64,000 nt of DNA, taken from Polaromonas vacuolata (GTDB lineage: Bacteria > Pseudomonadota > Gammaproteobacteria > Burkholderiales > Burkholderiaceae_C). The translations under genes were made by a program, and so were the position numbers. Each line of letters begins with the position of its first letter. The stretch's first letter is position 1. Under the pieces are notes generated by a model that saw nothing but the letters and a program-made list of their open reading frames with translations, was not told the origin of the DNA and ran no database searches. Location: assembly GCF_012584515.1 (NCBI RefSeq), contig NZ_CP051461.1, positions 1,793,501 through 1,857,500 of the forward strand. The letters are read 5' to 3'. Below are positions 36,741-46,443 of the stretch, one piece after another.

Positions 36741-38141
36741 ATGTCTGATGCCTTTTTTATGCAGCAAGCCTTAAGTCTTGCTGCCCAAGCTGCTCTCTTA
36801 GGTGAGGTGCCGGTAGCCGCGCTAGTGGTGCACAAAGGCAAGATAATTGCCAGCGCTAGCAACGCGCCGATTAGTGCGCATGACCCGACGGCCCATGCAG
36901 AAATTCTCGCGCTTCGCGCTGCAGCCAGCTTAATGGGTAATTACCGTCTAGATGAATGCGAGCTCTACGTCACCTTAGAGCCTTGTGCGATGTGTAGCGG
37001 CGCAATGCTCCATGCCCGGCTAAAGCGCGTAGTCTTTGGCGCGCCAGAGCCTAAAACCGGTGCGGCCGGCTCGGTTCTGAACTTGTTTACTCAGCCTCAG
37101 CTCAACCATCAGACGGCGCTTTTAGGTGGTGTGTTGGCGGATCAAAGCGTAGCCTTGATGCAGAATTTTTTCCGTCAGCGCCGCAGCGAAAAACGCTTGT
37201 TGGCGTTGGTTAATCATCCCCTGCGTGAGGACGCACTGCGAACGCCAGACTCAGCTTTTGAAAATCTGCCCGACTACCCTTGGCTGCCGCATTACATCAG
37301 CGACATGCCGTCGCTCGCGGGCCTACGCATGCACTATCTCGATGAAGGCCCGAAACACCGAGACGATTCGGCATTAACCTATTTATGCCTGCACGGAAAC
37401 CCGGCTTGGAGTTATCTCTACCGCAAAATGCTGCCGACCTGGCTAGCCGCAGGCCAACGCATAGTCGCGCCCGACTTAATTGGCTTTGGCAAAAGTGATA
37501 AACCCAAAAAAGACAGCCATCACAGCTTTAGCCAGCAACGCCAATCTTTAATTGAACTGGTCGAGCGCTTAGACCTGACAAATGTGGTGTTGGTAGTGCA
37601 AGGCTGGGGCGGTATGCTGGGCTTGACTTTACCCATGGCAGCGCCTGAGCGTTATCGCGGCCTGCTGGTGATGAATACTTATTTAGCTTGCGGTGATCAA
37701 CCTTTGCCAGCCGGTCTTTTAGCTTGGCGTGATATGTGTAGAAAAAATTCTAACTTTGATGTCGCAGAGCTGTTTGCGCGCGCCGAACCATTGATGAGCG
37801 GCGCCGAACGCATGGCATATGCCGCAGCCTTTCCGGATCGTGGTCATCGTGCTGCGCTGCGCGCATTTCCCGCACTAGTGCCCTCATCTTTGTATTCAGA
37901 CGGCGCAACCGTCTCACGCCAAGCCCGTGAATTTTGGCGCGAGCAATGGACGGGTCAAGTCCTAATGGCTATTGGTGAACAGGACCCAGTGTTTGGGACA
38001 TCGGTGATGGCACAACTCAGGCAAGACTTGCGTGGTTGCGATCAACCCATGCTGCTGCCCTATGCTGGACATTTCGTGCCAGAAGACGGTGAGCCATTAG
38101 CCCACGCCGCATTGAAATTTTTTCAGCCGCCTAGGCAATGA
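36741..38141 (+). CDS. tadA: Fusion: tRNA adenosine deaminase TadA + haloalkane-dehalogenase-like alpha/beta hydrolase
   Basis: 466 residues in two domains. Residues 1-150 are TadA, which deaminates A34 of tRNA-Arg(ACG) to inosine: zinc ligand and proton shuttle HAE (His52, Glu54), and PCAMC (Cys82, Cys85). Residues 175-466 resemble haloalkane dehalogenases: LHGNPAWSYLYRKM oxyanion motif, LIGFGKSDKP, the elbow VVQGWGGMLGLTLPM, the acid Asp415 in GEQDPVFG and the base His444 in YAGHFVPEDGEP. The nucleophile Asp of the family elbow (VVQDWGG) is Gly288 here (codon GGC), so the C-terminal domain should lack normal dehalogenase chemistry. The frame is continuous with no internal stop. The TadA part is complete and is presumably the essential function. 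Confidence 0.92.
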   Translation: MSDAFFMQQALSLAAQAALLGEVPVAALVVHKGKIIASASNAPISAHDPTAHAEILALRAAASLMGNYRLDECELYVTLEPCAMCSGAMLHARLKRVVFGAPEPKTGAAGSVLNLFTQPQLNHQTALLGGVLADQSVALMQNFFRQRRSEKRLLALVNHPLREDALRTPDSAFENLPDYPWLPHYISDMPSLAGLRMHYLDEGPKHRDDSALTYLCLHGNPAWSYLYRKMLPTWLAAGQRIVAPDLIGFGKSDKPKKDSHHSFSQQRQSLIELVERLDLTNVVLVVQGWGGMLGLTLPMAAPERYRGLLVMNTYLACGDQPLPAGLLAWRDMCRKNSNFDVAELFARAEPLMSGAERMAYAAAFPDRGHRAALRAFPALVPSSLYSDGATVSRQAREFWREQWTGQVLMAIGEQDPVFGTSVMAQLRQDLRGCDQPMLLPYAGHFVPEDGEPLAHAALKFFQPPRQ

Positions 38142-38154
38142 GATACTTGGCACC

Positions 38155-39111
38155 GTGAAAAAACATATCTACATCTACTCACCCTCCAGCGCCGTGCGCG
38201 ATAAAGCTGGCTTTAAACGCGGCATTAAGCGCTTACAGGCCATGGGCCATGAAGTCGAGATCGACGCTGCGGCGCTCAGCAGTCACCAGCGATTTGCTGG
38301 CGACGATCAAACGCGTCTTGCAGCTATACACCGCGCTGCCGCTAGTGGCGCTGACATGGCATTGATCTCACGCGGCGGCTACGGTATTAGCCGCCTGCTT
38401 CCAGACATCAATTACAAATTAGTTGCGAAAGCAATCTCTAGTGGCACCCAGTTTGTAGGTCTGAGCGACTTCACTGCATTTCAGCTCGCTTTGCTGGCTA
38501 AGACCGGCGCTAAAAGCTGGGCCGGCCCAACGCTGGGCGCTGACTTCGGTACGGTCGATGAACCCGACGACATCACGCAAGCTTGCTTTGAAGACTTGAT
38601 TAGCGGACAAGGCGAAGGCTGCGGTTGGCAATTACCCAAGCCAGCTAAGCCAGCACACGCAGCGCTGGACACCGATGCAAAGCCACTTACAGACAAGCCC
38701 TACACCATCAAAGACGCAACCCTTTGGGGCGGCAATTTGGCTATGTTCACATCCCTTGTCGGCACGCCTTATATGCCAGCCATTAAAGGTGGTATTTTAT
38801 TTTTAGAGGATGTGGGTGAGCACCCATACCGTATCGAGCGCATGCTTACCCAGCTTCTTTACGCCGGGATTTTGGGTCAACAAAAAGCCATCGTGTTGGC
38901 CCAGTTCAGCGACTACAAACTCGTGCCGCATGACAAGGGTTTTAAGTTTGCGTCGGTTGTGAGTTGGCTACAAGAAAAAGTGAAAGCCAAAGTGCTGACT
39001 GGCCTGCCATTTGGCCATGTTCAAACCAAGGTGTTGTTGCCAGTTGGCGCAAACGTCACGCTAGCGGTTGAAGGCCGTGACGCATTTATTCTTTGGGGCC
39101 ACCAGCACTAA
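38155..39111 (+). CDS. ldcA: LD-carboxypeptidase (S66 family)
   Basis: Cleaves the terminal D-alanine from murein tetrapeptides during cell-wall recycling. The 318-residue product has the S66 features: ALISRGGYGISRLLPDI, the nucleophile Ser in VGLSDFTAFQ, GGNLAMFTSLVGTPYMP and the Glu/His part of the triad in FLEDVGEHPYRIERM. No signal peptide is seen, which fits the cytoplasmic LdcA of recycling. The start codon is GTG at 38155, 13 bp after the tadA fusion stop, so co-transcription is likely. Confidence 0.9.
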   Translation: MKKHIYIYSPSSAVRDKAGFKRGIKRLQAMGHEVEIDAAALSSHQRFAGDDQTRLAAIHRAAASGADMALISRGGYGISRLLPDINYKLVAKAISSGTQFVGLSDFTAFQLALLAKTGAKSWAGPTLGADFGTVDEPDDITQACFEDLISGQGEGCGWQLPKPAKPAHAALDTDAKPLTDKPYTIKDATLWGGNLAMFTSLVGTPYMPAIKGGILFLEDVGEHPYRIERMLTQLLYAGILGQQKAIVLAQFSDYKLVPHDKGFKFASVVSWLQEKVKAKVLTGLPFGHVQTKVLLPVGANVTLAVEGRDAFILWGHQH

Positions 39112-39204
39112 AACGATGAAGTGTTTCTGCCCCAACAGACGCTTCAATCGAATCACACCAATCTGACTAAGTTTTTTTCTGCGATACCTACATTGGATAT
39201 AACC

Positions 39205-40641
39205 ATGACAAGCAATAGCCGCACACAACACTACTCTGACCATTACATCAATGGCCAATGGGTTAAGGCCAAGTCAGAGCAGACTCTGCCAGTTTTCGAC
39301 TCCAGCACAGAAGAGTTAATGGCCAGCGTGCCGTCTGGTACGAAAGCGGAAGCTGAATCTGCAGTACTGGCAGCACGAGCCGCTTTTGCGTCGTGGTCCG
39401 CCTTGCCAGTTGAGAGTCGCGCTGCTTATCTGGACAAAATTGTCGCCGGTATTAAGGAAAGAGCGGATGACTTGTCATTAGTGATAGCCCGCGAAGTGGG
39501 CATGCCGCTCAAACTCACACGCATGGTGCAAGTGGGTGGGCCAACATGGCATTGGGGAAATTTTGCCAAAGTCGCAAGACAGTTTGAGTGGGAAGAAAAA
39601 GTCGGCAACTCTTTAGTGGTACGCGAAGCCATTGGTGTGGTGGGCTGCATTACACCGTGGAATTTTCCACTAAGCCAAATCACATTAAAAATAGCACCAG
39701 CACTGGTTGCGGGCTGTACCGTGGTGCTAAAACCCAGCGAGATTGCACCCGTTAATGCTTTGATTTTGGCGGAAATTATTCACGCTGCAGGTCTTCCGCC
39801 AGGTGTGTTTAATTTGGTTAACGGCACAGGTCCAGAAGTCGGTGAAGTACTGGCTACTCATCCTGAAGTTGATATGGTGAGCTTCACCGGTTCTACCCGT
39901 GCAGGCAAGCGGGTCAGTGCTCTGGCAAGTGAATCTGTTAAGCGAGTGGCATTGGAGTTAGGTGGCAAGTCTGCCAGCGTGATACTCGATGATGCAAATT
40001 TCGAAGCCGCGGTAAAAGGCACGATCGCTGCCTGCATGCTCAACAGCGGTCAAACCTGCTCTGCCCACACCCGCATGCTGGTGCCAGCTAGCCGCTATGA
40101 AGAAGTGAAAAAAATCGCCCAAACAGTCATTGCAAAATATACTGTCGGCCCGAGTTTGGATGAAAACACTAGAATAGGACCGCTGGTTAGCAGCGCGCAA
40201 CGTGACCGCGTGTTGGCATTTATTAAAACTGGAATAACTGAAGGTGCTGAAGTGATTGCCGGTGGTGCGTCAACGCCAGTTTTTGATACTGGCTACTACG
40301 TTCAGCCAACAATTTTGGGTATTAAAGCCAGTGATACATTGGCACAAGACGAAATCTTTGGCCCGGTACTGGTTGTGATTTGCTATGAGGGCGAAGACCA
40401 AGCCGTAGCGATTGCCAACGACAGTATTTACGGTTTGGGTGGTGCTGTTTGGGCCGGTAGCGACGAGCGTGCGATTGCGCTAGCGCGTCGAATTAAAACC
40501 GGACAGATCGATATTAATGGTGGTGCTTTTAATGCTAAAGCGCCATTCGGTGGCTATAAGCAATCCGGTAACGGGCGTGAAAATGGGACTTATGGATTCG
40601 AAGAATTTCTTGAATTTAAGTCTTTGCAACTTAAGGCCTAA
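39205..40641 (+). CDS. Aldehyde dehydrogenase family protein
   Basis: 478-residue NAD(P)+-dependent aldehyde dehydrogenase. Typical motifs: TPWNFPLSQITLKIAPAL, KPSEIAPVNAL, FTGSTRAGKRV, the general base Glu in LELGGKSASVIL, the nucleophile Cys in NSGQTCSAHTRM, and QDEIFGPVLVV. No signal peptide. The substrate cannot be read from the sequence. ATG 39205 (MTSNSRTQHYSDHYINGQW) is preferred over an upstream in-frame codon at 39121. Confidence 0.92.
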   Translation: MTSNSRTQHYSDHYINGQWVKAKSEQTLPVFDSSTEELMASVPSGTKAEAESAVLAARAAFASWSALPVESRAAYLDKIVAGIKERADDLSLVIAREVGMPLKLTRMVQVGGPTWHWGNFAKVARQFEWEEKVGNSLVVREAIGVVGCITPWNFPLSQITLKIAPALVAGCTVVLKPSEIAPVNALILAEIIHAAGLPPGVFNLVNGTGPEVGEVLATHPEVDMVSFTGSTRAGKRVSALASESVKRVALELGGKSASVILDDANFEAAVKGTIAACMLNSGQTCSAHTRMLVPASRYEEVKKIAQTVIAKYTVGPSLDENTRIGPLVSSAQRDRVLAFIKTGITEGAEVIAGGASTPVFDTGYYVQPTILGIKASDTLAQDEIFGPVLVVICYEGEDQAVAIANDSIYGLGGAVWAGSDERAIALARRIKTGQIDINGGAFNAKAPFGGYKQSGNGRENGTYGFEEFLEFKSLQLKA

Positions 40642-41029
40642 AGGGGATTGACTTTGCGCTGCGGGCTATGAGTAATCATGGCTCGTTGTCTTAGTGCACT
40701 AAGAATTTGCGCAACTAGATATTTAATAAGAGAAATTATTCAGTCTGAAAAATTACTAAAAGTTAAAATCTAAACGAGTAATTTTTTAGAAAATATTTTT
40801 TTTAAATTTTGTGCGCCATAAAGTATTTTTAAGAAAATAGTGAATGGCGTTCCAAGTAAAGCGACTATTTTTTACCCAGTATTACTGACGGTAAGAGAAA
40901 TTTAAAAAGGTCGCGATCGTTATTAAGTAACATTTGTTTATTACTCCGACTGGATTTTCCGCGTTAACAACAAAATCCAATCGCAGTAATTAACCTGTCA
41001 AAAAACTCGCCCAAGAAACCGCTTGCAAA
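40642..41029. other. Intergenic region between convergent aldehyde dehydrogenase and guaA genes
   Basis: 388 bp, AT-rich, with no gene recognised. A hairpin at 40948-40982 pairs GACTGGATTTT with AAAATCCAATC (one mismatch, 13-nt loop) and could act as a termination or processing signal near the guaA end; it lacks a T tract. Confidence 0.45.
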
Positions 41030-42649
41030 TTATTCCCACTCGATCGTCGCTGGCGGCTTGCTGCTCACGTCGTAAGTCACTCGGTTAATACCGCGCACTT
41101 CGTTGATGATTCTGCTGGAAACTTTTTTCAGTAATGCATACGGCAACTCAGCCCAATCAGCTGTCATAAAGTCACTGGTTTGAACCGCACGCAGCGCAAC
41201 TACGTAATCGTAAGTTCTGCCGTCGCCCATCACACCAACACTTTTAACTGGCAAGAATACGGCAAAGGCTTGACTGGTTAACTCATACCAAGTTTTGCCA
41301 GTCTCTGCATCTTTAAAGTTATGCAGTTCTGCGATAAAAATGGCATCTGCTTGGCGCAGTAAATCCGTGTATTCTTTTTTCACTTCACCCAAAATACGAA
41401 CGCCCAGTCCCGGACCTGGGAACGGATGACGGTAAACCATGTCGTGCGGTAAGCCTAGGGCTTCGCCTAGTTCGCGCACTTCGTCTTTGAATAATTCACG
41501 CAGTGGCTCTAGCAATTTAAGCCCTAATTGCTCGGGTAAGCCGCCTACATTGTGGTGGCTCTTAATCGTCACCGCTTTTTTACCTTTACCGCCGCCGGAC
41601 TCAATTACATCGGGGTAAATTGTGCCTTGTGCCAGCCATTTCGCGCCGTTTTTGCTCGCGCCTGAAGCGGTTAGTTTGCCGGCTTCAGATTTAAAAACTT
41701 CAACAAATTCACGGCCTATGATTTTGCGCTTGGCTTCAGGATCGCTGACACCGGCAAGGTGGCCTAGGAACTGGTCAGCTGCATCAACACGAATCACCTT
41801 GGCGTGTAACTTGCCGACAAACATGTCCATCACCATATCGCCTTCATTCAGACGAAGCAGGCCATGGTCAACAAAAACGCAGGTCAGTTGATCGCCAATA
41901 GCGCGATGAATAAGTGCTGCTGCGACGGACGAATCAACGCCACCGGATAGACCTAAAATCACTTCTTCTGTGCCCACTTGCGCTTGGATTTTTGCCACTG
42001 CTTCGGCGATGTAGTCGCCCATTACCCAATCTTGGCGTGTGCCGCAAATACCCAAAACAAAGCGTTCGATAATCGCTGTGCCCTGTTTGGTGTGCGTGAC
42101 TTCTGGGTGAAACTGTAAGGCGTAAAAACCACGCGCTTCGTCGGCCATGCCGGCAATCGGGCAGCTCTCTGTGCTGGCCATTAATTTAAAACCTGGCGGC
42201 AGTTCGGTGACTTTGTCGCCGTGACTCATCCAAGCTTTGAGCATGCCTTCGCCAGCATCGGTGACGTAGTCTTGAATGTTTTCTAGCAGTTTGGTGTGAC
42301 CGCGTGCTCGCACATCGGCGTGGCCGAATTCGCGCTTGTGGCCGCCTTCAACTTTGCCGCCCAATTGCCAAGCCATGGCCTGCATGCCGTAGCAAATACC
42401 CAATACAGGCAGACCCAACTCAAACACCGCTTGCGGCGCTTTGTCGGTCGCTTCTTCGTAAATACTGGCATGGCTGCCGGACAAAATCACGCCTTTTAGC
42501 GTGCCGTCTTTGGCGTAGTCGCGAATCCATTCATCGCTGACGTCACAGGGATGAACTTCGCAAAATACATGCGCATCGCGCACACGGCGGGCGATTAGCT
42601 GGGTCACTTGTGAGCCGAAATCGAGAATGAGAATTTTTTGGTGTTGCAT
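41030..42649 (-). CDS. guaA: GMP synthase (glutamine-hydrolysing)
   Basis: Converts XMP to GMP using glutamine and ATP. The 539-residue product has an N-terminal class I glutamine amidotransferase domain with catalytic Cys in [11 protein letters not shown] and His/Glu in [11 protein letters not shown], the ATP pyrophosphatase P-loop [14 protein letters not shown], and the C-terminal dimerisation domain ending [14 protein letters not shown] 42649 ([14 protein letters not shown]) is preferred over an upstream codon. It follows guaB on the same strand, with a terminator-like hairpin at 42675-42706 between them. Confidence 0.97.
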   Translation of the reverse strand: MQHQKILILDFGSQVTQLIARRVRDAHVFCEVHPCDVSDEWIRDYAKDGTLKGVILSGSHASIYEEATDKAPQAVFELGLPVLGICYGMQAMAWQLGGKVEGGHKREFGHADVRARGHTKLLENIQDYVTDAGEGMLKAWMSHGDKVTELPPGFKLMASTESCPIAGMADEARGFYALQFHPEVTHTKQGTAIIERFVLGICGTRQDWVMGDYIAEAVAKIQAQVGTEEVILGLSGGVDSSVAAALIHRAIGDQLTCVFVDHGLLRLNEGDMVMDMFVGKLHAKVIRVDAADQFLGHLAGVSDPEAKRKIIGREFVEVFKSEAGKLTASGASKNGAKWLAQGTIYPDVIESGGGKGKKAVTIKSHHNVGGLPEQLGLKLLEPLRELFKDEVRELGEALGLPHDMVYRHPFPGPGLGVRILGEVKKEYTDLLRQADAIFIAELHNFKDAETGKTWYELTSQAFAVFLPVKSVGVMGDGRTYDYVVALRAVQTSDFMTADWAELPYALLKKVSSRIINEVRGINRVTYDVSSKPPATIEWE

Positions 42650-42674
42650 CAAAAAAGCAGGCAAATTGGATTGG

Positions 42675-42706
42675 CAAAAAAGAAAAGGCCAGCAAACAGC
42701 CGGCCT
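42675..42706 (-). terminator. Terminator-like hairpin between guaB and guaA
   Basis: On the minus strand AGGCCGGC pairs with GCTGGCCT (one mismatch, 5-nt loop) and is followed by TTTCTTTTTT. It may attenuate read-through from guaB into guaA. Confidence 0.6.
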
Positions 42707-42762
42707 ACAGAAAAAGAGAGCTTAGCGTCAAGCAAAAACTCATCTCTTAATGGGCTTGGAGA

Positions 42763-44232
42763 TTATTCAGCGCGGTAATTCGGCGCTTCTTTGGTGATCT
42801 GCACGTCATGCACGTGGCTTTCACGAATACCAGCAGAGGTGATTTCCACGAACTCGGCTTTGTTTTGCATTTCTTCGATAGATGCGCAACCACAGTAACC
42901 CATAGAGGCGCGCAAGCCGCCAGCCATTTGATACATGATGGAAACCATTGAGCCTTTGTAAGGCACACGGCCTTCAATGCCTTCAGGTACTAGCTTGTCA
43001 GCATTCGCATTACCGGTGCTGGACTCTTGAAAATAGCGGTCCGCACTGCCTTGTTGCATAGCGCCAATACTGCCCATGCCGCGGTAGCTTTTGTAACTGC
43101 GGCCTTGAAACAAAATCACTTCACCGGGTGCTTCTTCAGTACCGGCAAACATGCCGCCCATCATCACAGTGCTAGCGCCCGCCGCAATCGCTTTGGCGAT
43201 GTCACCGCTATAGCGAATACCACCGTCTCCAATCAAAGGCACACCGGTGCCGCGCAGCGCAATAGCCACATTGTCAATGGCCATGATTTGCGGCACGCCC
43301 ACACCGGCGACTATGCGCGTGGTGCAAATACTGCCAGGGCCAATGCCGACTTTTACGCCGTCAGCGCCGGCTTCAACCAAGGCCAGTGCGGCAGCGCCAG
43401 TGGCAATATTGCCGCCAATAACTTCGATATGTGGGTAATTTTGTTTAACCCAACGCACCCGATCAATCACGCCTTTGCTGTGACCGTGGGCGGTGTCGAC
43501 GACGATGGCGTCAACGCCAGCACGCACCAGCGCTTCGACGCGCTCTTCAGTGCCAGCACCGACACCAACAGCAGCACCAACCCGAAGTTGGCCGTGTGAG
43601 TCGCGTGCAGCGTTAGGAAACGTGGTTTGTTTTGTGATGTCTTTGACCGTAATCAAGCCCTTTAGCTCGAAGTTGTCATTGACTAACAAAACGCGTTCAA
43701 GGCGATGCTTATTGAGCAAGGACTTGGCCTCATCGAGGGTTGCGGTCTCAGAAATAGTAATCAAGCGTTCGCGCGGCGTCATGATGGACGTGACGGGCTC
43801 ATCGAGACGGGTCTCAAAACGCATATCGCGGCTGGTCACAATGCCGACCACACGACCCGCGTCTATTACCGGAAAACCAGATATGCCCAATTGCTCGCTG
43901 AGTGCCAACACTTGGCGCACTGTGTGCTGAGGTGTAATTACAACCGGATCACGCAGCACGCCGCTTTCGTAGCGTTTGACACGAGAAACTTCAGCAGCCT
44001 GTTGCTGCGGCGTGAGGTTTTTATGCACAATGCCAATGCCGCCCTCTTGAGCGATGGCAATGGCCAGTCTGGCTTCCGTCACGGTATCCATTGCGGCGGA
44101 CACCAACGGAATGTTCAGGCGGATGTTGCGCGAAAATTGGGTTGCAAGAGAAGTGTCCTTTGGAAGGACTTGGGAGAACGCTGGCACCAACAATACGTCG
44201 TCGAAGGTGAGCGCTTTGCCGAGTAGGCGCAT
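42763..44232 (-). CDS. guaB: Inosine-5'-monophosphate dehydrogenase
   Basis: Oxidises IMP to XMP with NAD+, the rate-limiting step to GMP. The 489-residue product begins [20 protein letters not shown], carries two CBS domains (about 95-210), the catalytic loop [17 protein letters not shown] with the active-site Cys, and the flap [12 protein letters not shown] lies 9 bp before ATG 44232; the upstream in-frame codon at 44313 is rejected. With guaA it forms the guanine nucleotide branch. Confidence 0.97.
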   Translation of the reverse strand: MRLLGKALTFDDVLLVPAFSQVLPKDTSLATQFSRNIRLNIPLVSAAMDTVTEARLAIAIAQEGGIGIVHKNLTPQQQAAEVSRVKRYESGVLRDPVVITPQHTVRQVLALSEQLGISGFPVIDAGRVVGIVTSRDMRFETRLDEPVTSIMTPRERLITISETATLDEAKSLLNKHRLERVLLVNDNFELKGLITVKDITKQTTFPNAARDSHGQLRVGAAVGVGAGTEERVEALVRAGVDAIVVDTAHGHSKGVIDRVRWVKQNYPHIEVIGGNIATGAAALALVEAGADGVKVGIGPGSICTTRIVAGVGVPQIMAIDNVAIALRGTGVPLIGDGGIRYSGDIAKAIAAGASTVMMGGMFAGTEEAPGEVILFQGRSYKSYRGMGSIGAMQQGSADRYFQESSTGNANADKLVPEGIEGRVPYKGSMVSIMYQMAGGLRASMGYCGCASIEEMQNKAEFVEITSAGIRESHVHDVQITKEAPNYRAE

Positions 44233-44425
44233 AGGTAGAGCTCCAAAAACGCGATTGTACCCGCGCCAATGCGCAATCTTGGTTTGAGCTGAAAATTCCA
44301 GCTTGAATAACACTTCAAAGTGGATTACCTTGCAAAATATGTTTTAAAAAGAAACATTAATTAATTCGGAAGTATTTACTCAACATTGCTGGCCCGATCT
44401 GCCGGTGCACAGATACATTGGAGAA

Positions 44426-44950
44426 ATGAACTTGAATACGACGATCAAACCTAAATGTCTAGCGTTAGTTCTTATCGCAGCTGCATTCATGGCATTTCCG
44501 GCTTGGGCGCAGTGGCAATGGCTGGATGGTTATGGCCACAAGGTGTTTAGTGATCGTTCGCCACCGCCCGAGATCGCTGAAAAAGATATTTTGCAACGCC
44601 CCTCAACCAGCACAAGAATAATTCTAGAACCCGACGCTGCAGCCGCTACGGCTCCAAAGTCCAACGGTGTTAAACCTGTTGCCAAATCAAGTGACAAAGA
44701 TACAGAACTACTCGCTAAGAAAAAACAAGCGCAAGCACAAGAAGCGGAAGCCAAAAAAGCTGAGGAAGAAAAAAATACAAAAGCTAAGATTAGTAATTGT
44801 GAACGCGCAAAAACCAGTTTGACGACGCTTCAATCTGGTATTCGTATTGCGACGGTCAATGCCAAGGGCGAGCGCGAATTTTTAGACGAAACAAAGCTAG
44901 CGCAAGAAACAAAACGCGTTCAGGAAACCATTGAAAGCAACTGCAAATGA
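44426..44950 (+). CDS. DUF4124-domain secreted protein
   Basis: 174 residues. The N-terminus has a Sec signal peptide (CLALVLIAAAFMAFPAWA, cleaved after AWA), then the DUF4124 beta-structured motif QWQWLDGYGHKVFSDRSPPPEI, an acidic linker, a charged Lys/Ala/Glu helix and a conserved-looking end (NCERAKTSLTTLQSGIRI with two cysteines overall). Function unknown; such proteins are common in Burkholderiales. ATG 44426 follows GGAG. It is divergent from guaB. Confidence 0.85.
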   Translation: MNLNTTIKPKCLALVLIAAAFMAFPAWAQWQWLDGYGHKVFSDRSPPPEIAEKDILQRPSTSTRIILEPDAAAATAPKSNGVKPVAKSSDKDTELLAKKKQAQAQEAEAKKAEEEKNTKAKISNCERAKTSLTTLQSGIRIATVNAKGEREFLDETKLAQETKRVQETIESNCK

Positions 44951-44984
44951 GCTTGGCGCTTTACTCGCTCATCAAAGCTTCGGT

Positions 44985-45332
44985 CTAATATCCCGCTTTT
45001 GCACCGACTCTACGGTCAGCAAAAAGGCCAGCGCTTTTAATCCCCTGCCCTTTAAATCGTTCACGCCTAGCCACCATTGGATCAACGCGTAGCGGGCGCA
45101 AAATCTCTAAGCGGTCCCCGTCACACAGCAAATAATCCAAGCTTGCACGACGGCCCCAAACAGCTAGCAAAAGGGCTTCTGGAATTACGCTTTTGAGTTC
45201 AGCACAATCAGAAAATAAATCGGCTGTTGCCAAAGCCTGACCTACAGTAGTCTTATCCGGCAAAGTTAGCTTCCATTGCCGGACTTGGCGTGGCGCTGGT
45301 GAAAACAGCAGTAATACTTGCATACGCATCAA
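44985..45332 (-). CDS. rnfH: RnfH/RatB family ubiquitin-like protein
   Basis: 115-residue beta-grasp protein of the RnfH (RatB, UPF0125) family: VLLLFSPAPRQVRQWKLTLP, TVGQALATADLF, AVWGRRASLDYLLCDGDRLEILRPL (in parts) and DPMVARRERF. The cellular role is unclear. It follows ratA after 2 bp on the same strand, as in E. coli. The exact start is uncertain among ATG codons 1, 2 and 4. Confidence 0.9.
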   Translation of the reverse strand: MMRMQVLLLFSPAPRQVRQWKLTLPDKTTVGQALATADLFSDCAELKSVIPEALLLAVWGRRASLDYLLCDGDRLEILRPLRVDPMVARRERFKGQGIKSAGLFADRRVGAKAGY

Positions 45333-45334
45333 AA

Positions 45335-45781
45335 TTAATCGGTGCCATAAACTTGGTCTGCACGCTTAACAAAAGCATCAACCAAACTGCCGGCAATTTT
45401 CTCAAACACCGGCCCGACTAAAGCGGCCAATGCAAAATTACTGAAGTTGTAATGCAGAGCAAAGTCGATTCTGCAAGCGCGCTCGCCATCCTTACCAACC
45501 GGCGTAAATTGCCAGTCACCATCGAGCATGGAGAACGGACCTTTAATTAGTTTTAAAGAGACCTTGCTGTCCGCAATATGGGTGTTGCGGGTGGTAAAGC
45601 TTTGTCTAATGCCCGCCATAGCCAGGCCGACCTCGGCGACCACGTTGTCAGGGTTGGTTTCAAGGACTTTTGCATGGTCACACCATGGCAAAAATTCGGG
45701 GTAGCTGGCCACATCAGTCACCAAAGTAAACATTTCTGCGGCGCTATGCCAGATAAGGACGGTCTTGTTAACGGTTTTCAT
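45335..45781 (-). CDS. ratA: RatA / START-domain ubiquinone-binding protein
   Basis: 148-residue member of the SRPBCC/START fold: SAAEMFTLVTDVASYPEFLPWC, SFTTRNTHI, KGPFSMLDGDWQFTPV and FEKIAGSLVDAFVKRA. Homologues were described as E. coli toxin RatA, which blocks ribosome subunit association, and as Coq10-like ubiquinone-binding proteins; the sequence does not decide between them. It is divergent from smpB by 55 bp, the usual arrangement in beta- and gamma-proteobacteria. Confidence 0.92.
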   Translation of the reverse strand: MKTVNKTVLIWHSAAEMFTLVTDVASYPEFLPWCDHAKVLETNPDNVVAEVGLAMAGIRQSFTTRNTHIADSKVSLKLIKGPFSMLDGDWQFTPVGKDGERACRIDFALHYNFSNFALAALVGPVFEKIAGSLVDAFVKRADQVYGTD

Positions 45782-45836
45782 ACAATCAGGAGTTAAGCTT
45801 AGATTGTATTAGTCGATCGCGTCCACATATAAAGTC

Positions 45837-46370
45837 ATGGTTACCAAAGAAGCTTCCTCCTCCAAAAAGTCGGCATCCGCACCGGCGTCCAACCTCAGCC
45901 CCAAAGCGGCGGCTGCGGCCATTCGTATTGCAGACAACAAAAAAGCTAATTTCAATTACCACATTGAAGAGCGTTTTGAAGCCGGCATGGTGCTCGAAGG
46001 CTGGGAAGTCAAATCGGTGCGCGAAGGCAAAGTGCAATTAACCGATGGCTATGTGGTGATACGGCATGGCGAGATTTTCATCATCGGATGCCAAATTAAC
46101 CCGTTGGGCACGGCTTCTAGCCACATCAGCCCAGACAAAGTTCGGACCAAAAAACTCTTGCTGCACAAGGAAGAAATTAAGCGTTTAACCGGCAAGATTG
46201 ATCAAAAAGGTTTCACCCTAGTGCCACTCAATATGCACTGGAAAAATGGCCGGGTTAAATGTGAAATTGGTCTAGCCAAAGGCAAAGCTGAGCACGATAA
46301 ACGCGACACCATTAAGGACCGCGAAGGCAAACGTGAAGTCGAGCGCGTGATGAAGTCGCGCAATCGTTAA
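45837..46370 (+). CDS. smpB: tmRNA-binding protein SmpB
   Basis: Partner of tmRNA in rescuing stalled ribosomes. The 177 residues include the OB-fold core [41 protein letters not shown], the segment [21 protein letters not shown] and the basic C-terminal tail [20 protein letters not shown] (in parts), which acts in the decoding channel. A Ser/Ala/Lys-rich N-terminal extension of about 25 residues is present. The ssrA gene is not in the window. Confidence 0.96.
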   Translation: MVTKEASSSKKSASAPASNLSPKAAAAAIRIADNKKANFNYHIEERFEAGMVLEGWEVKSVREGKVQLTDGYVVIRHGEIFIIGCQINPLGTASSHISPDKVRTKKLLLHKEEIKRLTGKIDQKGFTLVPLNMHWKNGRVKCEIGLAKGKAEHDKRDTIKDREGKREVERVMKSRNR

Positions 46371-46412
46371 TTCGAAATGACTTCGAATTAACGTCAGATT
46401 CCAGGCTTGAAA

Positions 46413-46433
46413 GTCCGGGTTTAGTACCCGGAC
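46413..46433. terminator. Hairpin between convergent smpB and acyl-CoA hydrolase genes
   Basis: Perfect 8-bp arms GTCCGGGT (46413-46420) and ACCCGGAC (46426-46433) with a 5-nt loop; only short T-rich tails on either side. Likely a bidirectional terminator. Confidence 0.6.
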
Positions 46434-46443
46434 AATTATTAAA

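Noticed and set aside
37261..38141. Annotating the C-terminal half of the TadA fusion as an active haloalkane dehalogenase
   Set aside because: The nucleophile position is Gly288 rather than Asp, so activity cannot be claimed.
43027..43599. Plus-strand frame opposite guaB
   Set aside because: Antisense to highly conserved guaB coding sequence with no family similarity.
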